The notes: generated by a model from the letters alone, not told the origin. Shown: positions 48,878 to 57,280, counted from the first letter of the stretch. The stretch: 64,000 nucleotides of DNA from JBCDBD01 sp039184335 (GCA_039184335.1 JBCDBD010000003.1:127496-191495), one strand, 5' to 3'. A program made the numbers and translations.

Positions 48878-50089
48878 TTATTCCGAATCAAAAAGGCTCA
48901 ATTGCTGGTTTTTTGGTGATTGTGCTTTTCCAAATATACTTCGTCCTCCATATTTGTAAGCTTCTTTATTTTCTTTTGCAACCAAGGCATCAAAGTTCTG
49001 GTTGGGCACAAAACCCTTCGCTGCCCTTTGTGCCATCTGGGTCAATTTTTTTAAAGCTTCCAATTTATCGGTATGTCCCATTTTGGCCTTTTCAACTGCT
49101 TTTTTGATGGTCGCTATGGTCTCATCGTATACTTTGGTCGGAACCGGAAAAGGGGTGGCATCTTTACCCCCATGGGCGAAGGCAAAACGGGCAGGGTCTG
49201 AAAATCGAGATGGTGTGCCATAGATGACCTCTGCAACCAAGGCCAGCGATTGTAAGGTTCTTGGCCCAAGCCCCTTCAATAGTAACAATTCTTCAAATGT
49301 TTTGGTTTCTGTTTCTTGTGCCAACCACAAAATACTGCCCAATCGCTTCAGATCAATATCCTTAGCCTTTATGTGATGGTAACTGGGCACTATTAAGTAT
49401 GGTAGTTCTTTAATAATCGTATCAGGGTTTTCTTTTGAAATATTCAAGAGCACCTCTTGGGTAGGTTGGGCTTCATCATGCACCAAATTGAGGATTTTGC
49501 CTTGGTTTTTACCACAAACTGCCGCGTGTGGTGCCTTCACAAAACTCGTTACTTTATCAGAGTGCCAATGGTAACGACGCGCTTTGCCATTTTTAGGGTT
49601 CATTCCCTGTTGCACCACTCCCCATACTCCCGTATCAGTGACCAAAAAATTATGGATGTACAATTGAAATCCGTCCTGTAGGGCCGTATTATCAACTTTA
49701 GCACTTAATTTACTGCAATGGACAAGATGGTTGCCATCTAAGCCTGTTTGCATGCCTACCCGTATGAGTTCTTCTGGCGTCTTTAGCGAATGTTTTCCCT
49801 TTCCGCCACAAACATAGATACCCAATTGTTTGGAAATGGGAGTGATCACCTGTTTCAAAACGCTCATTACCGTGGTGGTCACCCCTGAAGAATTCCAGTC
49901 CATACCTATAACCGTTCCAAAACTTTGGAACCAAAATGGATGGGCCATACGCGCTATAAAACCTTCTTTGCCATGTTCGTGGATAATGGCCTCAACCATC
50001 GGAAGGGCAAGTTCCTTCATGCGATTAAAAAGCCAAGGAGGCACATGACCACCGTGCAAGGTCAAATCTGCAGTGCCAGAACGAGCCAT
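48878..50089 (-). CDS. DUF763 domain-containing protein
   Basis: A 403-residue protein with the DUF763 opening (RSGTADLTLHGGHVPPWLFNRMKEL, FQSFGTVIGMDWNSSGVTTTVMSVLKQ) and conserved DGFQLYIHNFLVTDTGVWGVVQQGMN, which is seen across archaea and scattered bacteria. A helix-hairpin-helix motif (LLLKGLGPRTLQSLALVAEVIYG) suggests contact with DNA or RNA. The C-terminus ends in QLSLFDSE, a short hydrophobic-acidic peptide of the QLSLF type that resembles the sliding-clamp-binding box (Q-x-x-L-F); this is my observation, not an established feature. The gene is single, and its biochemical role is unknown. Confidence 0.85.
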   Translation of the reverse strand: MARSGTADLTLHGGHVPPWLFNRMKELALPMVEAIIHEHGKEGFIARMAHPFWFQSFGTVIGMDWNSSGVTTTVMSVLKQVITPISKQLGIYVCGGKGKHSLKTPEELIRVGMQTGLDGNHLVHCSKLSAKVDNTALQDGFQLYIHNFLVTDTGVWGVVQQGMNPKNGKARRYHWHSDKVTSFVKAPHAAVCGKNQGKILNLVHDEAQPTQEVLLNISKENPDTIIKELPYLIVPSYHHIKAKDIDLKRLGSILWLAQETETKTFEELLLLKGLGPRTLQSLALVAEVIYGTPSRFSDPARFAFAHGGKDATPFPVPTKVYDETIATIKKAVEKAKMGHTDKLEALKKLTQMAQRAAKGFVPNQNFDALVAKENKEAYKYGGRSIFGKAQSPKNQQLSLFDSE

Positions 50090-50145
50090 AAAGCGGTATT
50101 GTTTGTATCTAAAGATAGTTCAAAAACCCTGTTGTTTTCAAAATC

Positions 50146-50163
50146 TTAGGCAACCTGGCCTAA
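50146..50163. repeat. Inverted repeat upstream of DUF763
   Basis: TTAGGC (50146-50151), 6-nt spacer, GCCTAA (50158-50163). It lies in the 119-bp gap between the ABC ATPase stop and the DUF763 start. Without a U-tract it may be an operator or a weak terminator. Confidence 0.3.
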
Positions 50164-50208
50164 CATTTAAAGAAACCGTAAAACAAGAGGGTTTAGGCAC
50201 TGTTTCTC

Positions 50209-50907
50209 TTATCTTGCAAAAAAGGATTCCAACTCTTTAAGGGTTTCTGTCGATGTTTGGATATCTTTTACGATTTCACCTTTGTTCAGCACTACAATCC
50301 GTTCGCAGACTTCGGTAACGTGCATCAAATCATGGCTCGATACCAAAACAGTGACATTTTGATTTGCCGCCAATTCTTTAATTATTCCTTTCAATCTAAT
50401 CTGTGTGGTAGGATCTAAATTGGCAAAGGGCTCATCTAAAATGACCAACTCAGGATGGCCAATGAATGAGGCCACAATGCCCGCCTTTTTTTGGTTTCCT
50501 TTCGACAGGTCGCGCAAGTATTTTTTCTGCTCTAAAATCTCCCCATGAAAAAACTCCTCAAACGAGGCCAACAGCATATCAACATCTGCTTTGTTGCTCC
50601 CTCTAAGCTCTCCGATAAAATAGAAGTATTCTTCTGGGGTCAAGTATCCGATCAAAAAGGATTCGTCGATAAACGCAGACGTAAAAGGTTTCCAGGCCTC
50701 ACTCTTGTCTACCCGAATGGTATTGTTATTGATACGGCCTGTCGTTGGTTTGATCAAATCAAGCAGCAAACTGAAAAAAGTGGTCTTTCCGGCCCCATTG
50801 TTGCCCACCAGGCCAAAACTTTCCCCTCTGGTAATCTCGAGCCGCTCTATGTTCAAGACTGTCTTTGTTCCATATGTCTTGGTCAAACTTTGTACTGCTA
50901 TCATCAT
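50209..50907 (-). CDS. ABC transporter ATP-binding protein
   Basis: A 232-residue ABC ATPase from the ATG at 50907 (a second ATG at 50904; the frame open further upstream overlaps the permease). Walker A is GNNGAGKTT, the signature is LSKGNQKKAG (L-S-x-G-x-x-x-K form seen in ABC-2 exporters), Walker B is LVILDEPFANLD, and the H-loop is VLVSSHDLMHV. It is 7 bp after the permease gene on the same strand. The two make an ABC-2-type exporter at the inner membrane. The substrate is unknown. Confidence 0.92.
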   Translation of the reverse strand: MMIAVQSLTKTYGTKTVLNIERLEITRGESFGLVGNNGAGKTTFFSLLLDLIKPTTGRINNNTIRVDKSEAWKPFTSAFIDESFLIGYLTPEEYFYFIGELRGSNKADVDMLLASFEEFFHGEILEQKKYLRDLSKGNQKKAGIVASFIGHPELVILDEPFANLDPTTQIRLKGIIKELAANQNVTVLVSSHDLMHVTEVCERIVVLNKGEIVKDIQTSTETLKELESFFAR

Positions 50908-50914
50908 CAATTCT

Positions 50915-52384
50915 TTAGCTGTTTTTTTCTTTAAAACCGGCAATCATGCCATATTTTCTTCTTCGATATTGTTCTGTAATCAAATTCAGCAACCTGTTCT
51001 TAAGTGAAAAGCCTATAATTCCCATAATGGCGAGCACGAGTATGGCGGCCTCAAGCGAAATAAGATAATAGCATACTGTAAAAATCAAGATGGGGGCGCC
51101 AAGTACGGGCAACATGATCAAAAACTGGGTGGCACTAGTGCCCTGCATGTTGCCAATAGGGCTTTTATCTAGATCAATGCGTTTTTTGTTGAACGAACCA
51201 AAGTATAGAATTACAGGAATGTTCACGCCCAGGTTGTAAAGTGCTGAACTGAAATTAATGGCCAATGCCTTCCATCCGAAATACACATAGGGTATGGTGA
51301 GCAAAAACATGGCCACAACACTGACCGATATCAAGCTTGCCTTAGACTCCAGGTATTTTCGAAGTGGTATGTTCTGTGCCATCATCATGCTGTAATATCC
51401 ACTATCCCAAGCGGGGATGAACTGGCCAAAATTTGCCAAGAAAATTCCTGTCATAAAAATGCCCAAAAAAGCAAACATGGGCATCATATTCGCATAAATC
51501 TCTTGGGTATAAAAAATAAGCCCATAGAACACAAATAACAGTGATATAAAGACCTGCCCTTTGGTTCTCTTGTTTCTCCAGATCATTTTAAGGTCCAATT
51601 GTAAAAATGGGGCCATATCACCAAAACGCTTGGTCCATGCCATGTCTAGCGTTCTCGCTTCTTTTGACTTTGTACGTAGTGAAGCATCTAGGAAAAGTTG
51701 TGTTCTGAGGTTCCTAAAATTTAGCCCATAAGCCAACACCGCCAAGGTCAAAGGGATAAAAACGGTTACGGGATACTGGTACAGTCCATGAAAAAGGGGG
51801 CCAAAAAATTCCTTGACCTGCAACACCCCAAAAAAATCCAGCGCGTAGAGCACTACTATGGTTCCCCCTATCCCGATCAAGGCCCTATCGCTCTTATTGA
51901 CCAAGAAATTCACATAATTGATGCATAGGACAATCCCTAGAACCGAAACCAACCAAAAGACGATATTTATAACGGGATACCCTTCGATCAAGAGTACAAT
52001 ACCAAAGGGGACAAAAAGAAACATCGCTAAAAGATTGTACACCGAAATCGATGAGCGACCCAAAATATAATGGGCAATCCTTGCTTTTTTAATCGGTGCC
52101 ACCAACAATGGCTTGATATCCATCACAGGTAGTTTTTGAAGAAAATACCTGAAGAAAAGTTCAATGAGCACCCAATACACCATGAACTGGCTCAACATCC
52201 ACATAGGGCCCTGATGGGGAAACACTTTTTTAAGTATAAAGTAGAGACCGACCCCAGTCATTACCAAAGCAGCCAACATATAAAGCCCAAAAAAGCCCAT
52301 CACTATCTTTAAGGCCATACTTTTACCAAATGATGAGGACCTAAAAAATGATTTCCACTGAAGATTGACAAAGCGTTTGAACAT
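50915..52384 (-). CDS. DUF5687 family ABC exporter permease
   Basis: A 489-residue membrane protein from the ATG at 52384 (MFKRFVNLQWKSFFRSSSFGKS); a TTG at 52393 is upstream. About 12 hydrophobic helices are visible, organised in two halves with a large cytoplasmic centre (LFLDASLRTKSKEARTLDMAWTKRFGDMAPFLQLDLKMIWRNKRTKGQ). This is the Bacteroidota DUF5687 pattern, always seen next to an ABC ATPase. The N- and C-termini are basic and cytosolic. The pair is probably an exporter, but nothing indicates the cargo. Confidence 0.85.
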   Translation of the reverse strand: MFKRFVNLQWKSFFRSSSFGKSMALKIVMGFFGLYMLAALVMTGVGLYFILKKVFPHQGPMWMLSQFMVYWVLIELFFRYFLQKLPVMDIKPLLVAPIKKARIAHYILGRSSISVYNLLAMFLFVPFGIVLLIEGYPVINIVFWLVSVLGIVLCINYVNFLVNKSDRALIGIGGTIVVLYALDFFGVLQVKEFFGPLFHGLYQYPVTVFIPLTLAVLAYGLNFRNLRTQLFLDASLRTKSKEARTLDMAWTKRFGDMAPFLQLDLKMIWRNKRTKGQVFISLLFVFYGLIFYTQEIYANMMPMFAFLGIFMTGIFLANFGQFIPAWDSGYYSMMMAQNIPLRKYLESKASLISVSVVAMFLLTIPYVYFGWKALAINFSSALYNLGVNIPVILYFGSFNKKRIDLDKSPIGNMQGTSATQFLIMLPVLGAPILIFTVCYYLISLEAAILVLAIMGIIGFSLKNRLLNLITEQYRRRKYGMIAGFKEKNS

Positions 52385-52505
52385 GGTTGGCAATTTTCTT
52401 TTGGTTAGTATCCTAAAAGATACATTTGTTACACCTGTTGTTCTTTTTCAAAAAATTCAACCGTAAATTTTTCGTAATCCGTAGTTTTACAATAAAATTG
52501 AGTTG

Positions 52506-53555
52506 ATGAGTGAATTTCATGGATTGACGGTTTCTGCTGTTGAACAATTGACCCCAAATGCTGTGGCATTGAGCCTAGCAATACCAAAAGATTTAGAACA
52601 TGCCTTCTTCTTCAAAGCTGGCCAGTATATCACCCTTAAGCATCACATAAATGGAACCGAACTGCGAAGGGCCTATTCGATTTCTTCTACACCATCTTCA
52701 GGACAGATTACCATAGGCATTAAAAAAACGCCAAATGGTACATTTTCAGTATATGCCAATGAGCACATCCAAAAGGGTGATGTTCTAGAGGTAATGGTTC
52801 CTGAAGGAAGGTTTACCTATGAACCAAGTGTTGCCAAAAAAAATATTTGCGCTTTTGCTGCGGGCAGCGGAATTACCCCTATCATGAGCATTGCCCAAAC
52901 AGTTTTGGATGACCATCCAGAAAATACCTTTGTCTTGGTATTTGGAAACCAATCTCCTACCGAAACCATGTACTTATTGCAATTACAAGCACTTCAAAAT
53001 AAATATGGCGAACGGTTTTTTGTTCAGTACCTGTATAGCCGTACCCAAGTTGAAAATGCATTGTTTGGGCGCATTGAAAATGCTACGGTCAATTTCATAT
53101 TAAAAAACAGATTTAAGAGTGTTGATTTTGACACTTTTTATCTATGCGGACCAGAAGAAATGATCCTTGCGGTTTCAAACAGCTTAAAAACAAACGGAAT
53201 CGCCGATGACCAAATCTTATTTGAACTTTTTACCAGCACGAATACCAGTAATCCATCGGTTGAAAATCTAGACGGAACAACCAAGGTTGAGGTTGTCGTA
53301 GATGATGAGACGCATCTATTTACCATGGATAAAAAGCATTTAGTGCTCGATGCTGTGCTCAAAGAAAATATTGATGCCCCCTATTCATGCCAAGGAGGCG
53401 TATGTAGCAGCTGTATTGCACGCATCACAGAAGGAAAAGTCGAAATGGTCAAGAACCAAATCCTGACCGATAGCGAAGTGGCCGAGGGCCTTGTATTGAC
53501 TTGTCAATCATATCCTACAACACCCTTTTTAAAAGTTGATTATGACGATGTTTGA
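52506..53555 (+). CDS. Ferredoxin-NADP reductase-like protein with C-terminal 2Fe-2S domain
   Basis: A 349-residue PaaE-type electron-transfer protein from ATG 52506 (TTG 52503 adds one residue). Order: FAD-binding barrel with RAYSISSTPSSGQITIGIK, NAD(P)-binding domain with AFAAGSGITPIMSI and FYLCGPEEM, and a C-terminal plant-type ferredoxin domain with CQGGVCSSCIARITEG and LTCQSYP holding the four cysteine ligands. Such proteins pass electrons from NADPH to an oxygenase or desaturase. The partner is not in this window; PaaE of phenylacetate-CoA oxygenase is one possibility but the paa cluster is absent here. It is divergent from the ABC exporter and monocistronic. Confidence 0.88.
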   Translation: MSEFHGLTVSAVEQLTPNAVALSLAIPKDLEHAFFFKAGQYITLKHHINGTELRRAYSISSTPSSGQITIGIKKTPNGTFSVYANEHIQKGDVLEVMVPEGRFTYEPSVAKKNICAFAAGSGITPIMSIAQTVLDDHPENTFVLVFGNQSPTETMYLLQLQALQNKYGERFFVQYLYSRTQVENALFGRIENATVNFILKNRFKSVDFDTFYLCGPEEMILAVSNSLKTNGIADDQILFELFTSTNTSNPSVENLDGTTKVEVVVDDETHLFTMDKKHLVLDAVLKENIDAPYSCQGGVCSSCIARITEGKVEMVKNQILTDSEVAEGLVLTCQSYPTTPFLKVDYDDV

Positions 53556-53704
53556 TCTATTTTATGCTAGGGTTGATATCCTTCCCCAATAACTTTGTCG
53601 CAGTTAGGATCAGATTTCTTGACCTATCCTTCCTGAAAACGCCGTGAGTACCATCTTTGCCAATTGGATCATTCTTTCCAAAGAAAATGGCGTTCTTCTT
53701 TTGG

Positions 53705-53731
53705 CTTGGTATTGCCTTTCGTTATACCAAG
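53705..53731 (-). repeat. Hairpin overlapping the patatin stop codon
   Basis: CTTGGTAT (53705-53712) and ATACCAAG (53724-53731), 11-nt loop, includes the patatin stop codon. The 166-bp gap to the ferredoxin-reductase gene holds no other clear feature; the two genes converge there. Confidence 0.3.
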
Positions 53732-54507
53732 GAAAGTGCCTTTTCAATAGCACGGCTGCCGTAATCATAGCCCAGTGCAAAGGCCCTTTGCATATTTTTT
53801 TTGTCCAATACCCCAATTTTTTCCAGCTCCTTGGGCTCAATGGACAAATCGCATTCTTTTAATTTTTGCTTACTAGAAGCGTAAATCATCAACCCCGTAA
53901 TTCTGCCTGCCAATTGCAGCGCGTTCTTCAGGTGCTTTTTTTCTAACTGCCCTGCTATGGAAACATTGCTTCCAATAATATAGTCACTTGATCCGTTTAA
54001 ATATTCTTTAGGGAAATTGTTCATGATCCCACCATCGGCATAGAGCGTCCCATCAATATCGACCGGACTGAAAACAGGGGTCAAGGCTGCAGATGCCAGC
54101 AGTGGATGGATCAATTCTCCTTGGGCAAACACTTTTTCTTCCCCTTTTAAGAGGTCTGTGGCCACCACAAAGAGTTTCTTCTGCAACTTTTCAAATCGGT
54201 TATCTGGGAAACAACGGCTCAAGATATTAAAATACCGTTCGGTATCAATAAAGCCAGGTTTGTTGATTGCAAAAAAGTTGTATTGAAAAAGAGGGGTTTT
54301 TCTAAAAAAATCAAGCATTTCATCAATGCTGTTTCCATTGGCATACAATGCCCCAACCAGGGCCCCAACACTGGTTCCGGAAATTGTTTCTGCCTCAATT
54401 CCATGTGCTTGCATTGCTTTGATCAACCCAATATGGGCCATCCCCCGAATACCACCTCCTGAGAGCACCAATCCTATCGATGTCGCCGTTGCAATGTCTT
54501 TTGCCAT
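53722..54507 (-). CDS. Patatin-like phospholipase family protein
   Basis: A 261-residue patatin from the ATG at 54507 (MAKDIATATSIGLVLSGGGIRGMAHIGL). The oxyanion hole is GGGIRG, the nucleophile Ser is in G-T-S-V-G, and the catalytic Asp is in YADGGIMNNFP; all are intact, so it should be an active lipid acyl hydrolase. There is no signal peptide, so it is cytosolic or inner-membrane-associated. Its start faces the arsenosugar-type genes across a 309-bp control region with two TetR-type dyads, one 86-103 bp upstream of this start. Co-regulation with those genes is therefore proposed. Confidence 0.87.
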   Translation of the reverse strand: MAKDIATATSIGLVLSGGGIRGMAHIGLIKAMQAHGIEAETISGTSVGALVGALYANGNSIDEMLDFFRKTPLFQYNFFAINKPGFIDTERYFNILSRCFPDNRFEKLQKKLFVVATDLLKGEEKVFAQGELIHPLLASAALTPVFSPVDIDGTLYADGGIMNNFPKEYLNGSSDYIIGSNVSIAGQLEKKHLKNALQLAGRITGLMIYASSKQKLKECDLSIEPKELEKIGVLDKKNMQRAFALGYDYGSRAIEKALSLV

Positions 54508-54592
54508 TGTTTTTCTAAAATTACAGAACAATACAAAATTAGTGGGTTGTCTTTATTTCTTTTGCATTTGCCATTGTTTTTAGGTAATAGTT

Positions 54593-54610
54593 ACCGACGC
54601 TTCGGTCGGT
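54593..54610. promoter_or_regulatory. TetR-type operator O1, ACCGAC-N6-GTCGGT
   Basis: Perfect dyad ACCGAC (54593-54598), 6-nt spacer, GTCGGT (54605-54610), in the control region between patatin and the DUF2064 gene, 86 bp upstream of the patatin ATG. The same 12 specified bases recur upstream of the TetR gene. Confidence 0.65.
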
Positions 54611-54696
54611 AGTTCATTAAAAAACCCATTTTATGTGCCTGTTATGGAAAAATGCCTGCTTTTTATCGTCCTATTAAAAAACCTCCATCATAGAAA

Positions 54697-54714
54697 ACCG
54701 ACGTCCCGGTCTGT
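54697..54714. promoter_or_regulatory. TetR-type operator O2, one mismatch
   Basis: ACCGAC (54697-54702), 6-nt spacer, GTCTGT (54709-54714): 11 of 12 specified bases match O1. It is 104 bp from O1 (about ten helical turns) and 103 bp upstream of the DUF2064 start. Confidence 0.55.
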
Positions 54715-54784
54715 TCGCCAAAATTTATTTTATCGAAATAAATTGTAAACCATGGCACGTTATTGCGACCACTAGTGTACATAT

Positions 54785-54804
54785 TTATCGTATGTTTACG
54801 ATAA
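54785..54804. promoter_or_regulatory. Perfect dyad beside the DUF2064 start
   Basis: TTATCGTA (54785-54792), TGTT, TACGATAA (54797-54804), 12 bp upstream of the TTG start. It could be a binding site for a different regulator, for example an ArsR type, or a leader hairpin. It is not related to the ACCGAC dyads. The rest of the 54508-54816 region shows no credible gene. Confidence 0.45.
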
Positions 54805-54816
54805 GGATAGTTTGTT

Positions 54817-55521
54817 TTGGAAAATTTACACCATACTGATACTGCGGTACTCGTATTTGCCAACTCAGCCCATGAGGATGTCTCATTAAAACAATTGGGG
54901 CCAAACCAGCATTTGTTCGAAGCCCTGACCGAGCACACCTTGAAACTAGTTAAAGCTACTGGGTTAGCTTATTTTGTTTTTACAGAAAAAGAGCAAAAGG
55001 GAGCTACTTTCGGTGAGCGTTTCTCCAATGCGATACAACAGGTATTCTTTAAGGGTTATACAAAAGTGATCACCCTTGGCAATGATAGTCCGCTGTTGAC
55101 CTCCAATCATATTCTTATTGCAACGACCCAGCTTTCAGAACAACACTGCATCTTAGGCCCTTCAACTGATGGAGGGTTTTACCTCATGGGAATTCATCGC
55201 AATAATTTTAATCTGAAATCCTTCGCAATACTACCTTGGCAAAAGAACTCATTGTACCAAGCTGCACAATGCTATTTCAAAGCTAACAACTGCGTTGTCT
55301 TGGCACTGGACAGACTTTCAGATATTGACTCCATTACCGATGTCAAGCACTTTTTGAATCATATCAAAACCTTGGGCAGAAAATGGATAGTGTTGTTTTC
55401 CAAGGTTTTTCAACACTGCCATCGCTTTTTTAAAATCCGATTTCTTTCTTCACAATCGATATACCGTTCGGCATGTTTCAATAAAGGATCTCCTTTTCAT
55501 TTCGCTCAAAGCATTATTTAG
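54817..55521 (+). CDS. DUF2064 glycosyltransferase-like protein, arsenosugar cluster
   Basis: A 234-residue protein with TTG start. The DUF2064/TIGR04282-type nucleotide-sugar-transferase fold shows in ALTEHTLKLVKATGLAYFVFTEKEQ, GATFGERFSNAIQQVFFKGYTKVITLGNDSPLLTSNHI, ILGPSTDGGFYLMGIH and a closing LDRLSDIDSITDVKHFL. The usual N-terminal G-K-x-K-T-R-L nucleotide motif is absent (here FANSAHEDVSLKQL), so catalysis is uncertain. After about residue 185 there is a Ser/Phe/Cys-rich tail of some 45 residues that does not fit the family; it may be an unusual extension or the effect of a frameshift. Such genes accompany ArsS in arsenosugar loci. Confidence 0.75.
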   Translation: MENLHHTDTAVLVFANSAHEDVSLKQLGPNQHLFEALTEHTLKLVKATGLAYFVFTEKEQKGATFGERFSNAIQQVFFKGYTKVITLGNDSPLLTSNHILIATTQLSEQHCILGPSTDGGFYLMGIHRNNFNLKSFAILPWQKNSLYQAAQCYFKANNCVVLALDRLSDIDSITDVKHFLNHIKTLGRKWIVLFSKVFQHCHRFFKIRFLSSQSIYRSACFNKGSPFHFAQSII

Positions 55522-55596
55522 GACCGTAAAACGGTTATTTTCTTGGCATATTTCTTTGTAAACATGTCACATTACACCTCATAAAAAGCAAAACAC

Positions 55597-55932
55597 ATGG
55601 CAAACTCCTATTATGACCCATCGGATTTACGAAAATTTGGAAAAATCACGGAATGGAGCGAAGAGCTCGGAAGCAAATTTTTTGACTATTATGGTAAGGT
55701 CTTTGAAGAAGGGGCGCTTAGTGCTCGAGAAAAATCATTGATTGCCCTTGCTGTTGCACACGTGGTCAAATGCCCTTATTGCATTGACGCCTATACCAAA
55801 GATGGACTACAACGGGGCATTACCAAAGAAGAAATGATGGAAGCTGTGCATGCTGGCGCGGCAATTGAAAGTGGTGCAACGCTGGTTCATGGTGTACAAA
55901 TGATGAACAAGTATAATAAATTAAGCATGTAA
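55597..55932 (+). CDS. Carboxymuconolactone decarboxylase/AhpD-like protein with CxxC, arsenosugar-associated
   Basis: A 111-residue all-helical protein with the redox motif VVKCPYCIDAYT (Cys59 and Cys62) and the following HAGAAIESGATLVHGVQM helix. It matches the ArsS-associated alkylhydroperoxidase-like family (some members carry selenocysteine at the motif); here both positions are cysteine. It is expected to handle thiol or peroxide chemistry in the arsenosugar pathway, but its reaction is unproven. It lies 75 bp after the DUF2064 gene and 75 bp before the radical SAM gene, all on the same strand. Confidence 0.85.
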   Translation: MANSYYDPSDLRKFGKITEWSEELGSKFFDYYGKVFEEGALSAREKSLIALAVAHVVKCPYCIDAYTKDGLQRGITKEEMMEAVHAGAAIESGATLVHGVQMMNKYNKLSM

Positions 55933-56007
55933 CCTAGTTGTTTTGATAGTTACTGATCTCATTCCAAAATCTATAAAAGAACAGTGACTGGCACTCAACG
56001 AACAACG

Positions 56008-57105
56008 ATGAATCAAATGGAACAGAGCATCATGCCCCAAATCAAAAAAGCTGCAAAAAAATCACTCAAAGCCCGTGAGAATGAACTTGCAGCAACAAAC
56101 AAACAGTTGGAAATCTTGAATGGCAGTCTTTTTGCAGATGGAGAACTGCCCTTTTTTAAAGATAAGATCGCTGAAATAGGGCATTTACCATTACGCCCAA
56201 AAAAGTTGGAGATACTGCAAATCAATGTGGGGTACATGTGCAACCAAGTATGTGAGCACTGCCATGTTGATGCTGGGCCCGATCGAAAGGAAATCATGAC
56301 CCCAGAAACTATGGAGCTATGCCTTGAGGTCATACGCAATACAGGTGCCCATACCTTAGATCTGACCGGCGGTGCCCCAGAAATGAATCCAAATTTTAGA
56401 TGGTTTGTCGAAGAAGCTGCCAAAGCGGGTATACGTGATTTTATTGTACGCTCAAATCTGACCATCATTCGAGCCAATAAAAAATATTACGATTTGCCCG
56501 AATTCTTTAAGCGGCATAATGTGCATGTGGTTTCCTCGATGCCACACTACACCCGTGGCAAAACCGACAAACAACGGGGTGATGGTGTCTTTGACAAATC
56601 GATCAAGGCCTTGCAAGAATTGAATGCCGTTGGTTATGGTATGCCCAATAGCAGCTTACGGCTCGATTTGGTCTATAACCCCTCTGGAGCATTTTTACCA
56701 GGTGATCAAGCCGCTATGGAACGTGACTTTAAAAAAGCCTTGAAAGAAGATTTTGATATTGATTTTCATAACCTCTTCGCCATTACCAATCTACCTATTT
56801 CCCGTTTTTTGGATTACCTGATTGCCTCGGGCAACTATGAAGACTATATGTATGCACTCGTTGAGGCATACAACCCTACTGCTGTTGCCAATGTGATGTG
56901 TACCAATACCATTTCGGTCAGTTGGGATGGCTGGTTGTACGACTGCGATTTTAACCAGATGCTAGATCTGAAGGTAGCAAGTAAGGTAAAGCATATCAAG
57001 GACTATCATGAAGATCTTTTGAATGACCGTAACATTGTCATTTCACAACATTGCTATGGCTGTACTGCAGGGGCAGGTAGTAGTTGTCAAGGTACGGTAG
57101 CATGA
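56008..57105 (+). CDS. arsS: ArsS-like radical SAM protein
   Basis: A 365-residue radical SAM enzyme. I choose the ATG at 56008; a GTG at 55984 would add 8 residues. The [4Fe-4S]-SAM motif is MCNQVCEHCHVDAGP (Cys78, Cys82, Cys85, Cx3Cx2C), followed by TLDLTGGAPEMNP and IVRSNLTII. The C-terminal domain has further cysteines (NVMCTNTISVSWDGWLYDCDFNQM; SQHCYGCTAGAGSSCQG), characteristic of the Cys-rich DUF3641/TIGR04167 family used for arsenosugar synthesis, where it adds a 5'-deoxyadenosyl group to methylated arsenic. No selenocysteine codon is seen. The companion methyltransferase ArsM is absent from the window. Confidence 0.87.
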   Translation: MNQMEQSIMPQIKKAAKKSLKARENELAATNKQLEILNGSLFADGELPFFKDKIAEIGHLPLRPKKLEILQINVGYMCNQVCEHCHVDAGPDRKEIMTPETMELCLEVIRNTGAHTLDLTGGAPEMNPNFRWFVEEAAKAGIRDFIVRSNLTIIRANKKYYDLPEFFKRHNVHVVSSMPHYTRGKTDKQRGDGVFDKSIKALQELNAVGYGMPNSSLRLDLVYNPSGAFLPGDQAAMERDFKKALKEDFDIDFHNLFAITNLPISRFLDYLIASGNYEDYMYALVEAYNPTAVANVMCTNTISVSWDGWLYDCDFNQMLDLKVASKVKHIKDYHEDLLNDRNIVISQHCYGCTAGAGSSCQGTVA

Positions 57106-57113
57106 TATCTACT

Positions 57114-57127
57114 TGAACTATAGTTCA
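57114..57127. promoter_or_regulatory. 14-bp perfect palindrome after arsS
   Basis: TGAACTATAGTTCA, perfectly self-complementary, 9 bp after the arsS stop. The word TAGTTCATTA recurs at 54610-54619 next to O1. It may be a binding site. The 191-bp gap before tetR shows no gene. Confidence 0.35.
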
Positions 57128-57152
57128 TTAATCTGAAAATAAGCGCACTTTA

Positions 57153-57170
57153 ACCGACTCGTGGGTCGGT
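57153..57170. promoter_or_regulatory. TetR-type operator O3, ACCGAC-N6-GTCGGT
   Basis: Perfect dyad ACCGAC (57153-57158), 6-nt spacer, GTCGGT (57165-57170), 127 bp upstream of the TetR ATG. Arms and spacing are identical to O1. The perfect stem extends to 8 bp (TAACCGAC/GTCGGTTA). Confidence 0.65.
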
Positions 57171-57246
57171 TAGTTTTTTGGGGATTCTTATTTTTTATTG
57201 GATTTTTCACGTTTCACCGATTTTTCTTACAAATACATCTTGGTTT

Positions 57247-57278
57247 TTTTCATTCAGGGTGGTTCTGCCAAATCTTTG
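57247..57278 (+). promoter_or_regulatory. Possible tetR promoter
   Basis: TTTT (57247-57250) and AATCTTTG (57271-57278) are 20 bp apart, one mismatch in each from the Bacteroidota consensus. The predicted start site would fall inside operator O4. Confidence 0.35.
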
Positions 57279-57280
57279 TA

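Noticed and set aside
54644..54748. A 34-codon ORF (starts ATG-GAA-AAA) in the patatin/DUF2064 control region
   Set aside because: Operator O2 lies inside it and it has no upstream context or terminator. Regulatory DNA explains the region better.
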